NCBI RefSeq assembly: GCF_004210375.1
Contig: NW_027467782.1
Coordinates: forward strand, 30,235,276-30,299,275
Reading direction: 5' to 3'
Length of the DNA: 64,000 nt
Source: Tachypleus tridentatus
Taxonomy: Eukaryota; Arthropoda; Merostomata; Xiphosura; Limulidae
The notes under the pieces were generated by a model that was not told the DNA's origin, searched no databases, and saw nothing but the letters and a program-made list of their open reading frames with translations. Within the stretch, counting starts at the first letter, position 1. Each line of letters starts with the position of its first letter. The translations under genes were made by a program, and so were the position numbers. This document shows positions 35,801 through 47,640 of this stretch, piece after piece.

Positions 35801-36310
35801 AATGCACTTATTTCTGAGAAATGTATGAACTAATCTGATTTTGAATTTCTACAAATCACTTTTTCATCTCTTATGAATATTTTTCTCGAATAGCATCTTA
35901 TTACACTGCTAAATTAGGAATGACAAACACAGATAGCTCTAATGTAGCTTTGCACAAAATTCAGAAGACAAACAAAAATATTTCCAAGCTACAGTATTCT
36001 GAATCTCGACAATTAATCAAAAAGTATCTGATAATTCCATTCCCAGTGTGCCCCTCAAAAAGAAAGGTACACCTTTCGAAAGCGTTCGGGTTATAAGATT
36101 TTTATTCTTTTTTTTCCCTGGTAAGCTACAGCATTTTGAACCTCCTAAATTAATTAACAATAATATTATCCTATACTGATATTCTGAATGCCATGAATTC
36201 ATCAGTAAATACTAAATAGGGTAAGCTACAGTATTCTAAATATCATGAATTGTAAACAGTATATTACCTTATTTACCAGCTATATTATTATGAATCTCAT
36301 TAATTAATCA

Positions 36311-36976
36311 CTGGAGGACCAGGTATAAACATTCTGTTGTTACTGTAGTAATACTGAAAGACTAAGTATATATGTTATGTTGTTATTGTAGCATCACTGG
36401 AGGACTAGGTATAAACATTCTGTTGTTACTGTAGTAATACTAAAGGACGAGGAATATATGTTATGTTGTTATTGTAGCATCACTGGAGGACTAGGTATAA
36501 ACATTCTGTTGTTACTGTAGTAAAACTGAAGGCCTAGGTATATATGTTATGTTGTTATTGTAGCATCACTGGAGGACTAGGTATAAACATTCTCTTGTTA
36601 CTGTAGTAATACTGAAGGACTAGGTATATATGTTATGTTATTATTGTAGCATCACTGGAGGACTAGTTATAAACATTCTGTTGTTACTGTAGTAATACTG
36701 AAGAACTAGGTATATATGTTATGTTGTTATTGTAGCATCACTGAAGGACTAGGTATAAACATTCTGTTGTTACTGTAGTAATACTGAAGGACTAGGTATA
36801 TATGTTTTGTTGTTGTTGTAGCATCACTGGAGGACTAGGTATAAACATTCTGTTGTTACTGTAGTAATACTGAAGGACTAAGTATATATGTTATGTTGTT
36901 ATTGTAGCATCACTGGAGGACTAGGAATAAACATTCTGTTGTTACTGTAGTAATACTGAAGGACTAGGTATATGGT
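36311..36976. repeat. Minisatellite, 86-bp unit made of two 43-bp halves
   Basis: Nearly eight copies. GCATCACTGG recurs at 36391, 36477, 36563, 36649 and onward, a period of 86. Each unit is two related halves: ATCACTGGAGGACTAGGTAT + AAACATTCTGTTGTTACTGT, and ATACTGAAGGACTAGGTATA + TATGTTATGTTGTTATTGTA. The array is therefore a dimeric, higher-order repeat. Confidence 0.92.
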
Positions 36977-38178
36977 TTTACTCATCATAATACTCTAAAC
37001 TGAACAGAAACTGTTTAACCAGTCAATGGATATTTGCTGTAAAATTCTTATCAACGCTTTAAGTGCAGCTAACACTTTAGTTGCCAATTTTGATTTCATT
37101 CTTATCAAAAACATCCAAGGTGTTTTTGATAAGAAATTAACACAAAGAAACAATGAAAACCTTTGAAGTAAAATTCATATAAACCAGAAAAACTCTTAAA
37201 CAACCCTAAAACCTCCTTTCTTAAAATTAAAGCCAATCTCTACAACAAAACTACTTTACTTGTATCACAATCTCTTAAATAACTAGGACCAAGTAGTAAT
37301 CAGTTAATGATAGTTTACTTTGATGTTGAGTTCAAATTTAACTGTATTTTGTATCATTATCAATATACCATAAATTTTGTTTCTAAACTATTAAACCCAA
37401 AGAAACAGTAATTGTCATTTGGTATTTTGCCAAGTGCTCTACAGTGATTGAGAGTATTTCACAAGTCAATGGTTAAAGTAAATCATGGTTATCACCCTAA
37501 TAACTGTGATAAAAATAATCACTATACTGGTTATTTTCTCCTGTTTCAGTGTAATCTTCATTATAAATATTACACATTCTGGTTCTGTCAGTTTTCTCCT
37601 TTTTAGATATCTTAACACAAAATCGTGGTAATGTGTTGTAGTTTTTTTAACTCAGCTGAATATTACTGTCAGCATAAGCTTAACTGCTCATCCAACATCC
37701 TCCATGCATCGGAGTTCATTGACTATTTTTTGAATAATTTGTACTTAGACACATAATCTTCCTTCATATTTTTCTCTTCCCTTCAAAGAAGCTGTAAAAA
37801 TCTTACTGCATACAAAAGAAATAAACACAAAAAGTACTTTTATTGTCATAATTACTTTAAAAACACCCTGGCTTTGAACCCATAATTAAATTATTTATAT
37901 ATTTTTTGAAATGCATAGTTGTTATGTAATATTTTGTTACAAATTCACTTGTACTCACTCACTTCTTTTTCTTTATCAGTAATCAACATGAACAAATATT
38001 TTTGTACAACTATCAATCAGGTAATTAGACAATTAGCTAAAATAATGCTGTCACACCTAATCGTATAATAAATACTGACTGAATTAATTTATCTCGGTGT
38101 TTCTTAAGTTTATAAAACGTTTAACCTCATTCAGATAAGGCATGAATAAATTGTTTATTTGGAAGATTTTACACTTAC
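36977..38178. other. No gene recognised; one perfect hairpin
   Basis: Mostly AT-rich intergenic or intronic DNA. At 37099-37135 a 15-bp perfect stem (TTCTTATCAAAAACA) closes a 7-base loop. Confidence 0.45.
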
Positions 38179-38250
38179 TTCAATAGTTCTTTGGATTTCT
38201 TTTCCATGTTGTTCTTTACCGTGTGTGATATCTTTTATGTCAACTAAACG
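38179..38250 (-). CDS. Candidate orphan exon, 24 codons
   Basis: Minus-strand segment of exactly 72 nt between an acceptor (GAAAACTTCAG) and a consensus donor (GTAAGTG), open in phase 0: RLVDIKDITHGKEQHG then KEIQRTIE. Both splice signals and the frame are intact and it lies on the same strand as the P4HA exons, upstream of them. It might be an N-terminal or peptide-binding-region exon of that gene, where an R-L-x-D start occurs, but the similarity is too weak to assert. A chance open segment remains possible. Confidence 0.3.
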
Positions 38251-38404
38251 CTGAAGTTTTCTTCATATGTCACTCCCATATAAGTATATGGGATCACAAG
38301 ACTTTACCAGTCTTGACTTATTACATAACAACAATTTTGATAATTATCAAACAATTTATCTTTTCTATATACGATTTTTTTTCTCGTAACAATCATCAAA
38401 ACTA

Positions 38405-38690
38405 TATATGCAAAAATGGATCGTTTGGGTTGAGAAATTATTTTACATGAAAAATAGAACTACGTCAAGTTCACAATGAAAGAAGTAACTGACCGGAAGC
38501 TGACCACATATTTGGAAGGGATTGTGTAACTAAGTGTCGGAATATAGAGGGCAGTGTTAGATTTTTGAATATATAATTTTATTTATATAAATAAATTACC
38601 GGTCAGTTACTTTCTTTGTGAACCTGACGTAGTTCGCTCTTCCATGTAAAATATTTTCTCAACCCAAAAGAAACGTTTTTGCATATATAT
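38405..38690. repeat. Inverted pair of Penelope-type terminal-repeat segments
   Basis: 38405-38500 (ATATATGCAAAAATGGATCG, GGGTTGAGAAATTATTTTAC, AACTACGTCAAGTTCACA) and 38600-38690 (the same in reverse: TGTGAACCTGACGTAGTTCG, TATTTTCTCAACCC, TTTGCATATAT). Both have lost the GATGACCGAAGAAGGTCGAAAC core seen at 19.3 kb. About 100 bp separates them, with a further ACTGACCGG/CCGGTCAGT pairing. Confidence 0.7.
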
Positions 38691-39442
38691 TTTTCTACAC
38701 GTGGGTTTTTATCGACATCACTAATCGCCATAACTGTATTAAATAAAAAAGTTATTACCTTAATTAATACGTAACCTAAGATATATTGGACAGCTGTCAT
38801 GTTTTCTTTGATTATAAATTGGAGTGTAGTCATTATTATGACTTTAATCAGTTTCTCTAAGATACTGATCATCACCTTTTCAGTTAAGTATCTCTCGATA
38901 TCTATCATTAGCATTTTAGTCTCACGCATGAAAACAATTAACATGATTTGTGAAGTTAAACATATTAATACGGCTATCATGACAATGTTAGTCAAACATC
39001 TGCCGAGAACCATCAGGATGATATTTACGAAACAACTTAGGATAACCACCCAAAAGACATTATTTGAAAGTTTTAGTACATTTGTCATGGCTAAGATAAT
39101 TAAACAGATTAGGAGAACCACCAAAACTACGATAATCAGGAATATTGCGATATTTATCATGGATACGTAATGTAATCGCCATAGGACAGTTACCACAACT
39201 ATAATAAGATATATCAAGATATCCGTACAGATTTCTTTAAACATGTACTTTAAAGCGTCTTTCATATATTCCGTGGTTTTACATTTACAGGAAGCCGTCA
39301 TTACTTTAATTAAGTAGCAGAAAGAAGCCATTATTGATGCTACGATCAAAAACCTAAAGAGAGCCTGTATTAAGATATCCCTCCAACAGCATATTAGAAG
39401 CAACAGAAATACATGAGTTAAACACTCCAGAATAGACATCAT
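38603..39442 (-). CDS. Hydrophobic 279-codon open frame, unknown
   Basis: The longest uninterrupted frame in the window. From the ATG at 39442 it has about seven or eight hydrophobic segments (residues near 8-20, 30-47, 74-88, 92-118, 126-143, 148-170, 190-210 and 218-235), separated by short charged loops rich in K and E, with Cys scattered through the membrane parts. Some segments resemble each other (ILMVL...CLTNIVM, MIAVLICLTSQIMLIVFM), suggesting internal repeats. The last 30 residues are read from the terminal-repeat segment at 38603-38690, so the natural C-terminus may be earlier. A 123-codon frame is open on the opposite strand (38799-39170). I recognise no family. It may be a lineage-specific membrane protein, or an old repeat whose composition leaves both strands open. 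Confidence 0.3.
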   Translation of the reverse strand: MMSILECLTHVFLLLLICCWRDILIQALFRFLIVASIMASFCYLIKVMTASCKCKTTEYMKDALKYMFKEICTDILIYLIIVVVTVLWRLHYVSMINIAIFLIIVVLVVLLICLIILAMTNVLKLSNNVFWVVILSCFVNIILMVLGRCLTNIVMIAVLICLTSQIMLIVFMRETKMLMIDIERYLTEKVMISILEKLIKVIIMTTLQFIIKENMTAVQYILGYVLIKVITFLFNTVMAISDVDKNPRVEKYICKNVSFGLRKYFTWKSELRQVHKESN

Positions 39443-39619
39443 AATTATGTTAACTCAGATCTTCCAAAGAGGCTTTGTAATTACCTTTAGTAAAATTAAT
39501 ATTTTGAAATATACGCCGCAGTTGTTTTTTTCACACAGACTTCGAAACTTGTGTAGTGATAGTTTGGTCCCTAAGAGACGGTGTGTATTGTTGAGTATTT
39601 CTAAAGTAGCTTGCTATAT

Positions 39620-39894
39620 AGGCCTGGCATGGCCAAGCGCGTAAGGCGTGCGACTCGTAATCTGAGGGTCGCGGGTTCATGCCCGCGTCGCGCTAAACAT
39701 GCTCGCCCTCCCAGCCGTGGGGGTGTATAATGTGACGGTCAATCCCACTATTCGTTGGTAAAAAAGTAGCCCAAGAGTTGGCAGTGGGTGGTGATGACTA
39801 GCTGCCTTCCCTCTAGTTTTACACTGCTGAATTAGGGACGGCTAGCACAGATAGCCCTCGAGTAGCTTTGTGCGAAATTCCAAAACAAACAAAC
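39620..39894 (+). repeat. SINE-A copy, plus strand
   Basis: ATAGGCCTGGCATGGCCAAGCGCG to a CAAAACAAACAAACAAG tail. It resembles the copy in the inverted duplication (6511-6782) closely, including CATGCCCGCGTCGCGCTAAACATG, so the two probably share a subfamily. Confidence 0.92.
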
Positions 39895-40859
39895 AAGCTT
39901 ACTATATTGTTGGAAAGGGCATAAAAGCTGATGAAGTAATAATATTTCATATTTATCATTATATTAATGGTTTATTCTTATATTTGAGCCTTTCTTCACA
40001 GTAGTTTTTCTGTCACGTGTGTATCAAATATTATTTTGTACATTTCTTTGCATTTGTTATTATTTAAAGCTGTTCATTTTAAATTTCCGATTCAACAAAA
40101 ATTCTCTCAACGCTCAGGTTGCTTTTTGTCGTTTAAACGCTATCAAATATATATGTATATTTTTGATGTTAACGCTGATCATCAAATCTGAGTTTTGAGA
40201 TGCAGGGTGAGAGTGGTCGCTCTTATAAATTTGTGAGTTATTTAATCTTGATATTAAAATTCGAAGTCATTTGGGTTAAATAACAACTAGATATAGTCTG
40301 ATTTACAAATAAAAAAAGGATGGTCACAATTTAAACTTAAAATTTAAAATGTGTAGATTTTACAACAAGGTTTAATTTTTAAATAGGCTTAACATTGTAA
40401 CGGTACTTTCGGCTTCGTTAAAGATAAGCTTGTGATAAATCGTAGAACAGTATAAATATATTTTTTTATTAAGTAAATATAATCTAAAATATAGTTTACT
40501 GAAACTGTTTTTCTCTTCGTGTTTTATTATTACAGCAGAAATTAGTGAACTCGATTAACTGTAACGAGCCTATTCTAAAAGTTTTAATATCTTTTGGTGT
40601 TTTAAGAATTAACTTTATTACTTCAAGTGAGATCGCTAGTTTTGATCCAGCTTATAAAAATAAGTAGATTATAAATCAGACTAAAAATATTTTGTTATTA
40701 ACCTCACGTATGTTGTCAGTTATATTAATTTTAAAGTTCTATATAGCTAAACTTCATTACGTTATTGTGAAGAAGGAGTAGTGATAAAAAAATAATGTAA
40801 TTGATTCTTAAATGTTAAGCTCAATAGTAGCTGTAAGCTAAAGATTATGGTAATTAGTA
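39895..40859. other. No gene recognised
   Basis: AT-rich unassigned sequence. Confidence 0.45.
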
Positions 40860-41183
40860 TTGATAACTGTAAGGCTGCAAGTATCAGAACAATGGTTAAG
40901 ACTAGGAGACAAGCGTTCAAAGTTTGCCAGATGTAACGAGCACAATGAGGGGATTTCATTTGGGAGCTTTGGACTGGCAGGTATTTTGAAGGAAGCTAGT
41001 AATGAAGATGTGCAATTTGTGTGTAGAATTTGTAATTGGAGAGTATCCTCATTAAAGAAGAGACAGGTAAAGTGTGGACTGTGGAGAATGACAGTAAGAT
41101 TCCAGGAGGAGCTTAAACATTTACATGGAAAAGATATATCAGTTAACATTGACATTCAGGATGGCAGAAAGAACACTATTTGA
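40860..41183 (+). other. Unassigned 107-codon open frame
   Basis: A frame of higher complexity and GC than its surroundings: WLRLGDKRSKFARCNEHNEG, then FGLAGILKEAS, VQFVCRICNWRV, KCGLWRMTVRFQEELKHLHG. It contains one C-x-x-C pair. A 105-codon frame is open antisense. It abuts the Penelope fragment at 41190, so it may be transposon-derived. I do not recognise it. Confidence 0.2.
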
Positions 41184-41189
41184 TTTAAA

Positions 41190-41575
41190 AGTTAGGAAAT
41201 TGATAATAATAATTCTGTTTTGTTGAACAATAAATTCCAGGGTTTTACTTCTGCAGTTGAGGAACTGTTGGATGGAAGGAAAGCCAAAGATTGAATTACA
41301 GTGTTCGAAAACATGTGGAGGTGACTATTTGTGTTCTTTGAATGTGGTTTCCATTTTTCTCCTTGTTTCTCCAATATAGAAGTCATGGCAGTTATCACAT
41401 TGTATTTAATAAATAATATTGGTGTGGTGTTTGTCATTGTAGTTTTTACATAATATAAAACTTAGATTTGTGCTTGGTTTTTGAATAAATTTGGTATTAA
41501 CTAGAATGTCATATTTTGTGACTAGTTTTTGCCAAAAAATTATTTTCTAGGTTGGTTATAAGGTCCAACATTAGA
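41190..41575 (-). pseudogene. Penelope-like element, GIY-YIG end, minus strand
   Basis: On the minus strand one frame reads KLVTKYDILVNTKFIQ, then LSFILCKNYNDKHHTNIIY, a stop, CDNCHDFYIGETRRKMETTF, KEHK, a stop, and HVFEHCNS. C-x-x-C...FYIGET...K...EH...HC is the GIY-YIG endonuclease block that follows the reverse transcriptase in Penelope-like elements. The stops show decay. It reads away from the reverse-transcriptase piece at 41580, so the two are head to head. Confidence 0.75.
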
Positions 41576-41579
41576 AATT

Positions 41580-43155
41580 AAAACATGTTTAGAAGACCTA
41601 GCCAGAAAACTTGTGATACTTTCCACAGAAAACAACCAACAGAAAGACAACTCTGACAATTTTATTGACTTTCAACAGCCAAACTTCCCAAAAAAATTAA
41701 AAATTAATATTTTCCAGAAACACCTAAAAACAACATATTAAAAGATTTTTTTCAAATAATTTTCTCACAAAATCATCAACATAATTTCACAACAGAAATC
41801 TAAAAACAATCTTACAAAAAGAGACATTAATTCCATTAAAAACCTAAAACAAGACAAAAAACATAATTTTAAAAGCAGATAAAGGAAACGTTATAGTCAT
41901 AATGAACATAAATGAATACATCCAAAAAATAAAGAACATTCTATCAGACACAAACAAATTAAAACCAATACACACAAATCCAACAAAGACACATGAAATG
42001 CAACTGAACAAAATACTACTAAAAATGAAAAAGCCAACACAGTTTCAAAAACTTTATTCCTGCCTACGCAAGACCGACTCACGCACACCACAAATATTCG
42101 GCATCCCCAAGCCTCTCAAACCAGATCATCCATTATGACCAATAACATCCACATATGAATTGTTTAATTACAATCTTGGTAAATACAAAGCATAGGCATT
42201 CTCCAAGTATGTAACATCAACCAACTCATTCATCAAAGACTCTTTTAATTTCAAGTCTAATCTTAATCAACTTAATCATAAAGCCTTAATGGCCAGTTTC
42301 AATGTTATTTCCTCTTTACAGAAGTCCCAACCGCTGAAGCCTGTATGATAGTCTTAGAACTCTGTATTCGAGACCCTAACTCATCAATAGACATTCCCAG
42401 CAACCAATTAGCAACCCTCATAGAATTCACCACAATGAAGACAAACTTCATGTTCAACAACTACAACTATATACAAACAAATTGCCTAAGCATGGGCAAC
42501 TCAGTATCGCTAGTTCTAGCTAATATTTTTATGACACAAGTTGAAACACAAACAATGAACACAGCATTACATCCGCCACTAAACTGGTACAGATATGTAG
42601 ATGACACAATTGTGAGATTCACATCCACACAACACACACTTAATTTTTTTCAATCACTTTAACTCTGTATATCCCAACATTAACTTCACATGTGAACAGA
42701 AAGAAAGCAATCAAATATCATTTCTTAACATCAAAATTACAAGAACTAACACGCAATTTAAAACAGAAATTCACTGAAAAATCACTCATACTGGACTATA
42801 CATTCCTTGGGACTCAGCACATAAAACAAAACAAAAACTCAACACACTAAGAAACCAAATATGCTCACCAGATAAAATTAATGATGAATTAGACAAAATA
42901 AAACAGTACTTCGTCAACATCAACAAGTTTCCTCCACAAACCATAGTTAAATATTGTACACACACACCTAAACATAAAGCAAAATCAACCAACAAAAGTA
43001 AATGTACCTCACAAATCAAAAAATCATGAAACCACATACTGTTGTATATCATATATTCCCAATATTAGCAGAAAAATAACCAACATTTGGCAAAAAACTA
43101 GTAACAAAATATGACATTTCAGTTAATACCAAATTTATTCAAAAATGTTTATTAG
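41580..43155 (+). pseudogene. Penelope-like element, reverse transcriptase part, plus strand
   Basis: Pieces in at least three frames read, in order: FGIPKPLKPDHPL (the P-K-x-H/L-K-P region), TNSFIKDSFNFKS, HKALMASFNV-SSL (motif A region with the expected Asp replaced by Asn), SMGNSVSLVLANIF (motif B) and WYRYVDDT (motif C, YVDD at 42594-42605), then FTCEQKESNQISFLNI and a long K-rich connector to about 43060. The final segment (NTKFIQK near 43140) also occurs in the minus-strand piece at 41461-41545. Stops at 42136 and near 42180 and 42662, plus two frameshifts, make it inactive. The GIY-YIG domain is absent from its own 3' end. Confidence 0.8.
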
Positions 43156-44191
43156 AATGTCAGTCTTGATGTCTCATTTATGGGTTGGAAATTCTTTTTT
43201 TTAAAAAAAAACGCTGTTTTGGATCAAACTATTTAAACTGAAATGTCTGTAAAACTGTTAAATATTGTTTATTGAATAAATATTAGATACGTCTTATTAC
43301 AAGTTAAATTGATAAGTAAGAATAAAAGAAAATTATATAAAAAATTGAAATATAATGAAAGATGAAGTAAAATATGATATGATAAACTTTTTACCAGCAC
43401 TAACAAATATTCACTAAAAAGGAATCATTTATAGAGATATTTAATCAAGTAATTTTTTGTACGATAAAGAATGAAAACATTACTTTTTGAAACTGTACAC
43501 AACTAAGACATGATTGACACTTGTGAATGATAATTTATTCCAAAACATATTCTCTTTCTCAGTGATAAGTCTGTAAAAATTGAATATAATGTTTTAAACT
43601 TCATAGTTTATTTTAACTGATCTCATGATATTTAACATATTAAAATAAATCTAGTTTTTAATAAGTACTGATGTTTTCCTCGTGAAATATCTTTATTACT
43701 TAATTGCTTACCATGTAATTTGTACGTTTTTACATTTTCACCTCTCGATTTAAGTCCACATTAATTGTTCATATTTAAAGTTCAAAGTATATTTTGCTGA
43801 AACTTGTGTTCTCCAGTGATGTTTTGTTATTTAGAGTGATGTGATAAACTGTGTAACTAAGTAGTACTACATTTTTTACCCTTAGATATATTTTAATTTT
43901 CTGTGATATCTCTGAAAATCTCTTGATAATTTTGGTCCATCTAAAAGGAATTCATCTGTGTTTACCGAGAAAGCATCCTCACACCGTGACTTAAATATTG
44001 TCTACAATAAATGAGCCAAGATGAGTAAAGTTTAAAAGCAACCATATTGGTGACTATATCAGTAATAACACATGAAAAGACTTGTGGCTCTATTAGGAAG
44101 TCCCAAGTTTCTAACATCTATTTAAGTAGATACGTTAGCACAGCCTAGGTGAGATTAAAATATTTAAAAACACTGAAATACTTGGAAACTC
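43156..44191. other. No gene recognised
   Basis: Very AT-rich sequence between the Penelope fragment and a SINE-B remnant. Confidence 0.5.
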
Positions 44192-44440
44192 AGGGTGGTG
44201 CAGCACTTTACTACAGAATTACAATAAAATCAGGGTTTTCATTGTCCTCAGTGAACATGTTAGATAGCTCGATATGGCTTTATTACAAAATAACACAAAC
44301 ACACAATATAATTTAATGTTATAATAAAATACACAATATAATTTAATGTTCTATAATGTTATAATAACACACACAATATAATTTAATGTTATATAATGTT
44401 ATAATAACACGCACACAATATAATTTCATGTTGTTTAATG
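44192..44440 (+). repeat. SINE-B remnant followed by an AT-rich tandem repeat
   Basis: 44192-44312 keeps the order AGCACTTTACTACAG, ATAAAATCAGGGTTTTCATTG, TAGATAGCTCGATATGGCTTTATT and ACACAAACACAC of family B. From about 44290 the tail runs into four imperfect copies of CACAATATAATTTAATGTT with interspersed ATAATGTTATAATAACAC. Confidence 0.6.
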
Positions 44441-47369
44441 TTACACTTGCAAAAATATTTATTCCTCAACATATTTTTCAACAAGTTATTCAACAACATT
44501 TTTATTTAGATATTTTGTGTTTGATATAAAGTTATTATACCTGATTTTATTTATAAATTAATTTTAAATATTAAGTACATTATCAGTTGCCATGTGTTAT
44601 ATTCAGTTTTATTTTTCTAGTTATATTTATAACTGATGGTTTATGTTTATGTATACATAGGAAGTTATATCATATCACTCACTGTACATACCCTAAAATA
44701 TCAGTTTTCATACTATTTTCAATAAGAATTTGTATTGTTCATTACAACCTTCAAAGAGTGAAAATGTTTATACTGTCTTCTAGTCTTGAAACTCCCACCT
44801 ACTTTACGTTTCAATGTGATTCAGCTGCGTTGTAGCATGTAAATGTCCAAGAACAACTCATCACTAAAACACACACCACTATCACAGCTGTCTTCCTGTT
44901 TACTGTAGTTCACATTCTTCAGTTCTGTATTAGTCAGAAAAGAAGCACCAGAAGTGTGAGGAGAGTATAGTATCTGTCAGAAATATGTTTTCACTGTAAG
45001 AAAATATTAACATTGATTCGATATCTTACTGAAACTAACGTAACAACAGGAATGTCACTGGGGATCTCACATTGATTTGGTTTAGGAACCCAGACAAGCA
45101 GTCCTCGGAAAATGTCCAAAGAATTTGGTTGGAATGTTATTTTTGTAAGAGGAATAAGCCAGTGAGAAAACACACTAACTAGGTATATTATTCTTCCATC
45201 TTGAAAGTCAAGGTCACTAAATTGTATGTAAAAATGAGTATGACATTCTTAACTGTAGATATGCTGTCTGGTTTATCTTATTTACCAATACATCTAGACT
45301 GGTCCATCTCTTTTTCTGTACCAGACCTCCCAGGAATAAACCAGCTGGAGAAAGTATGATGAGGGTTCTTTAGTCAACTATTATTATTTGGTCGGTCAAA
45401 TTCCTTTCTAAAGCCAATTCTCTCACAAAATAATCAGTAGGATTTTGTAGATTATGGAATACTCAGCCAGTTATAATTTTCTCTGATATGGAACAAAGGA
45501 TATAGGAATGGAAAGTACATGTGCAGCTAGTTCAAAAGTCACATGTAAAGCAAGAGAGTAGCAAAAGTGGGATGATACATTTGCTTTCTAACAGTTAGAG
45601 TGGACACCACCTCCCGAATTGTTAGCTCCCTATATAGTTCTGCATTCGAAAGATGCCTTTTTAAATGATAGAAATTTACTTTGGTTTTTGACTTATATTT
45701 TAAAGCTTATGAACTTACAAGCTGATATTACTATTTCTGTCTCTATTGTGATGGAAGAACTACCTCACCTAAGTCAAATCTCAACAGTGGCTTGGTAAAG
45801 TAGTTACATGTTGATGACGTGACAGCCTATTTTCATATATTAGTGATTTTCATTATGTAGCCTACAACTTCATTTCCTATGGTTTTAATCTCTTTCATCT
45901 CCCGTTTTCAATGAGAAATTTAGCTTGTTTATTTATTTCCATCTACTACATAAGGCTTTGTCAACTTTGTTTCCTCTTGAGGACAGTATTCAGCCATCCT
46001 CTCATTATGTGTACATCATTTACAGCTATGTTCCATTCTGTATCTTTACTTTTATCTCATGACACTTCTTAATTCATTTTTCATCACCAGTAATTTTTTG
46101 TTTAAATTTTTTTCTGTTTATTATGGTATTGTTTATTAAACCCTAAACTGATGTTGGAAACTTTGAAATGCAAGAGTTTATGATAATTGTCTTTGAAAAT
46201 CAATGTCTAATAAGTTGTTCTGTAGCTGTAGATATGATTTTTCATCATATCTATATAATTTAAATGTGTGGAAATAGACAGGTATATGGATAACTTGGTA
46301 TAATCCTGAATAAATTAATTTACCATATGAGCTGAAGGATGTGGTACAAAGATCCAAAAAAGAGAGGCTTTTCTTTCTTAGATAAATGGTAAATGTATAC
46401 AGATGTTGAGTATTCAACTGATACAAAGAATCTTGTAGAATAGATAGGGATTGATAGAGAATTTCAGTGAACCTACAGAAATCTTCCATTAATTCAATCA
46501 TACTCAGTAACATGTATGAAAGTAAGTTTGAGTCAAAGGTATAGGGACTTCCATCATAGACATGACTTTCAAAATAGAAATAACTTCACTATAAGACAGA
46601 TCAGAAGTGGATCAACCTAAAATAAAAGGAAGAAAATTCAGCCTCGTTGAGAAATGTTTTGAAAATTCTCCTCAGTGAAAAGGGTATTAAAATTCATATG
46701 AAATTCAAGATTCATTTTCATCTGGAGTGAATTTTGAAACTTTAGTTAATTAACAACTATATAATAAAGGAAACACAAACAAACAACATGCAAAACATAA
46801 AAGAACAAAAAAGGAAGATTTTAACACATCATCAAATGTAAAGGCCCCCCCATTTCTTTGCATTATCTCCTGCTGGTTAGTCACCACAGATCTGATTTTG
46901 GAAAGTTAACATTTTTCATAAAAATTTGTTTCAATTAGATACTTAGCATTTCAGAGAAAGATTCCATCTTCTGTTAGCATCTTCCTTAAGTATTTGTATG
47001 ACAATAGCTTTCAGGCAACTCCCACCTAAACTTTCGTAAGTTCTCATGAATTATATTATTGGATAATGATGTTACTGTGCAGTAAAGGCCCTCTCTCTAC
47101 CAATAGGAGAGTGATGTCAATTCCATGTTTGCTAGCTCCATCTGTACTCATGAATCTTCATTACTGATGAGAAAAGAAGCTGTAAGTATCCAAAACAAAG
47201 CATACACATCAGGAAACTTGTGAGTGAAGTGGCTATTTAATAGGTGGAAGAGGGTACAGATGGTTTACTATGAGGTACATCGCTCTTAATACATTATAAT
47301 CTATAAAGCAAATTCACTGGATAGATGTTTATGAGGTTGAGTGTTTAAAAATAAAGAGTTAAAGATCTG
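44441..47369. other. About 2.9 kb without a recognised gene
   Basis: Contains minus-strand frames of 60 codons (44991-45173, PLTKITFQPNSLDIFRGLLV) and 111 codons (46178-46513). Neither is recognised. Because a DIRS-like RNase H fragment reads toward this stretch on the minus strand, part of it may be the decayed downstream half of that element. Confidence 0.35.
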
Positions 47370-47640
47370 GTACTTACTCTATTATTGATATACAAAATTA
47401 CCATGAAACTGTCAGAATGGATAATAATCAAACCATCTACTAGCATTGGTAAGAAATGCAAACATCTCCGTTTGATAGAATAAAGGTCGAGCACACTGAT
47501 GTGGAGGAATTGCTTATGCTGGTCCAGATGTCTGAGGTGAGATAGCTATTCAGAGATGTACCACAACCAGAAAGATAAGCATCTGTGAAGAGGTGTAGGT
47601 CTGGTTTGAATCGATTGTGATTTATGACATTAAAACTACT
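47370..47640 (-). pseudogene. DIRS-like retroelement RNase H fragment, minus strand
   Basis: On the minus strand it reads FKPDLHLFTDAYLSGCGTSL, then SDIWTS, then in a shifted frame SIKRRCLHFLPMLVDGLIII, HSDSFMVILYINN. This follows the DIRS RNase H order: H-L-F-T-D-A-S-x-x-G-W-G, W-S, a central E-L-x-A-I-type helix region, and S-D-N-x-x-x-V-x-YI-N. The first Asp is kept; the Asn of S-D-N is lost and there are stops. No tyrosine recombinase was recognised nearby. Confidence 0.55.

Noticed and set aside
44991..45173. Minus-strand 60-codon frame (PLTKITFQPNSLDIF)
   Set aside because: Considered as a host exon or DIRS fragment. No splice pair and no motif good enough to assign.
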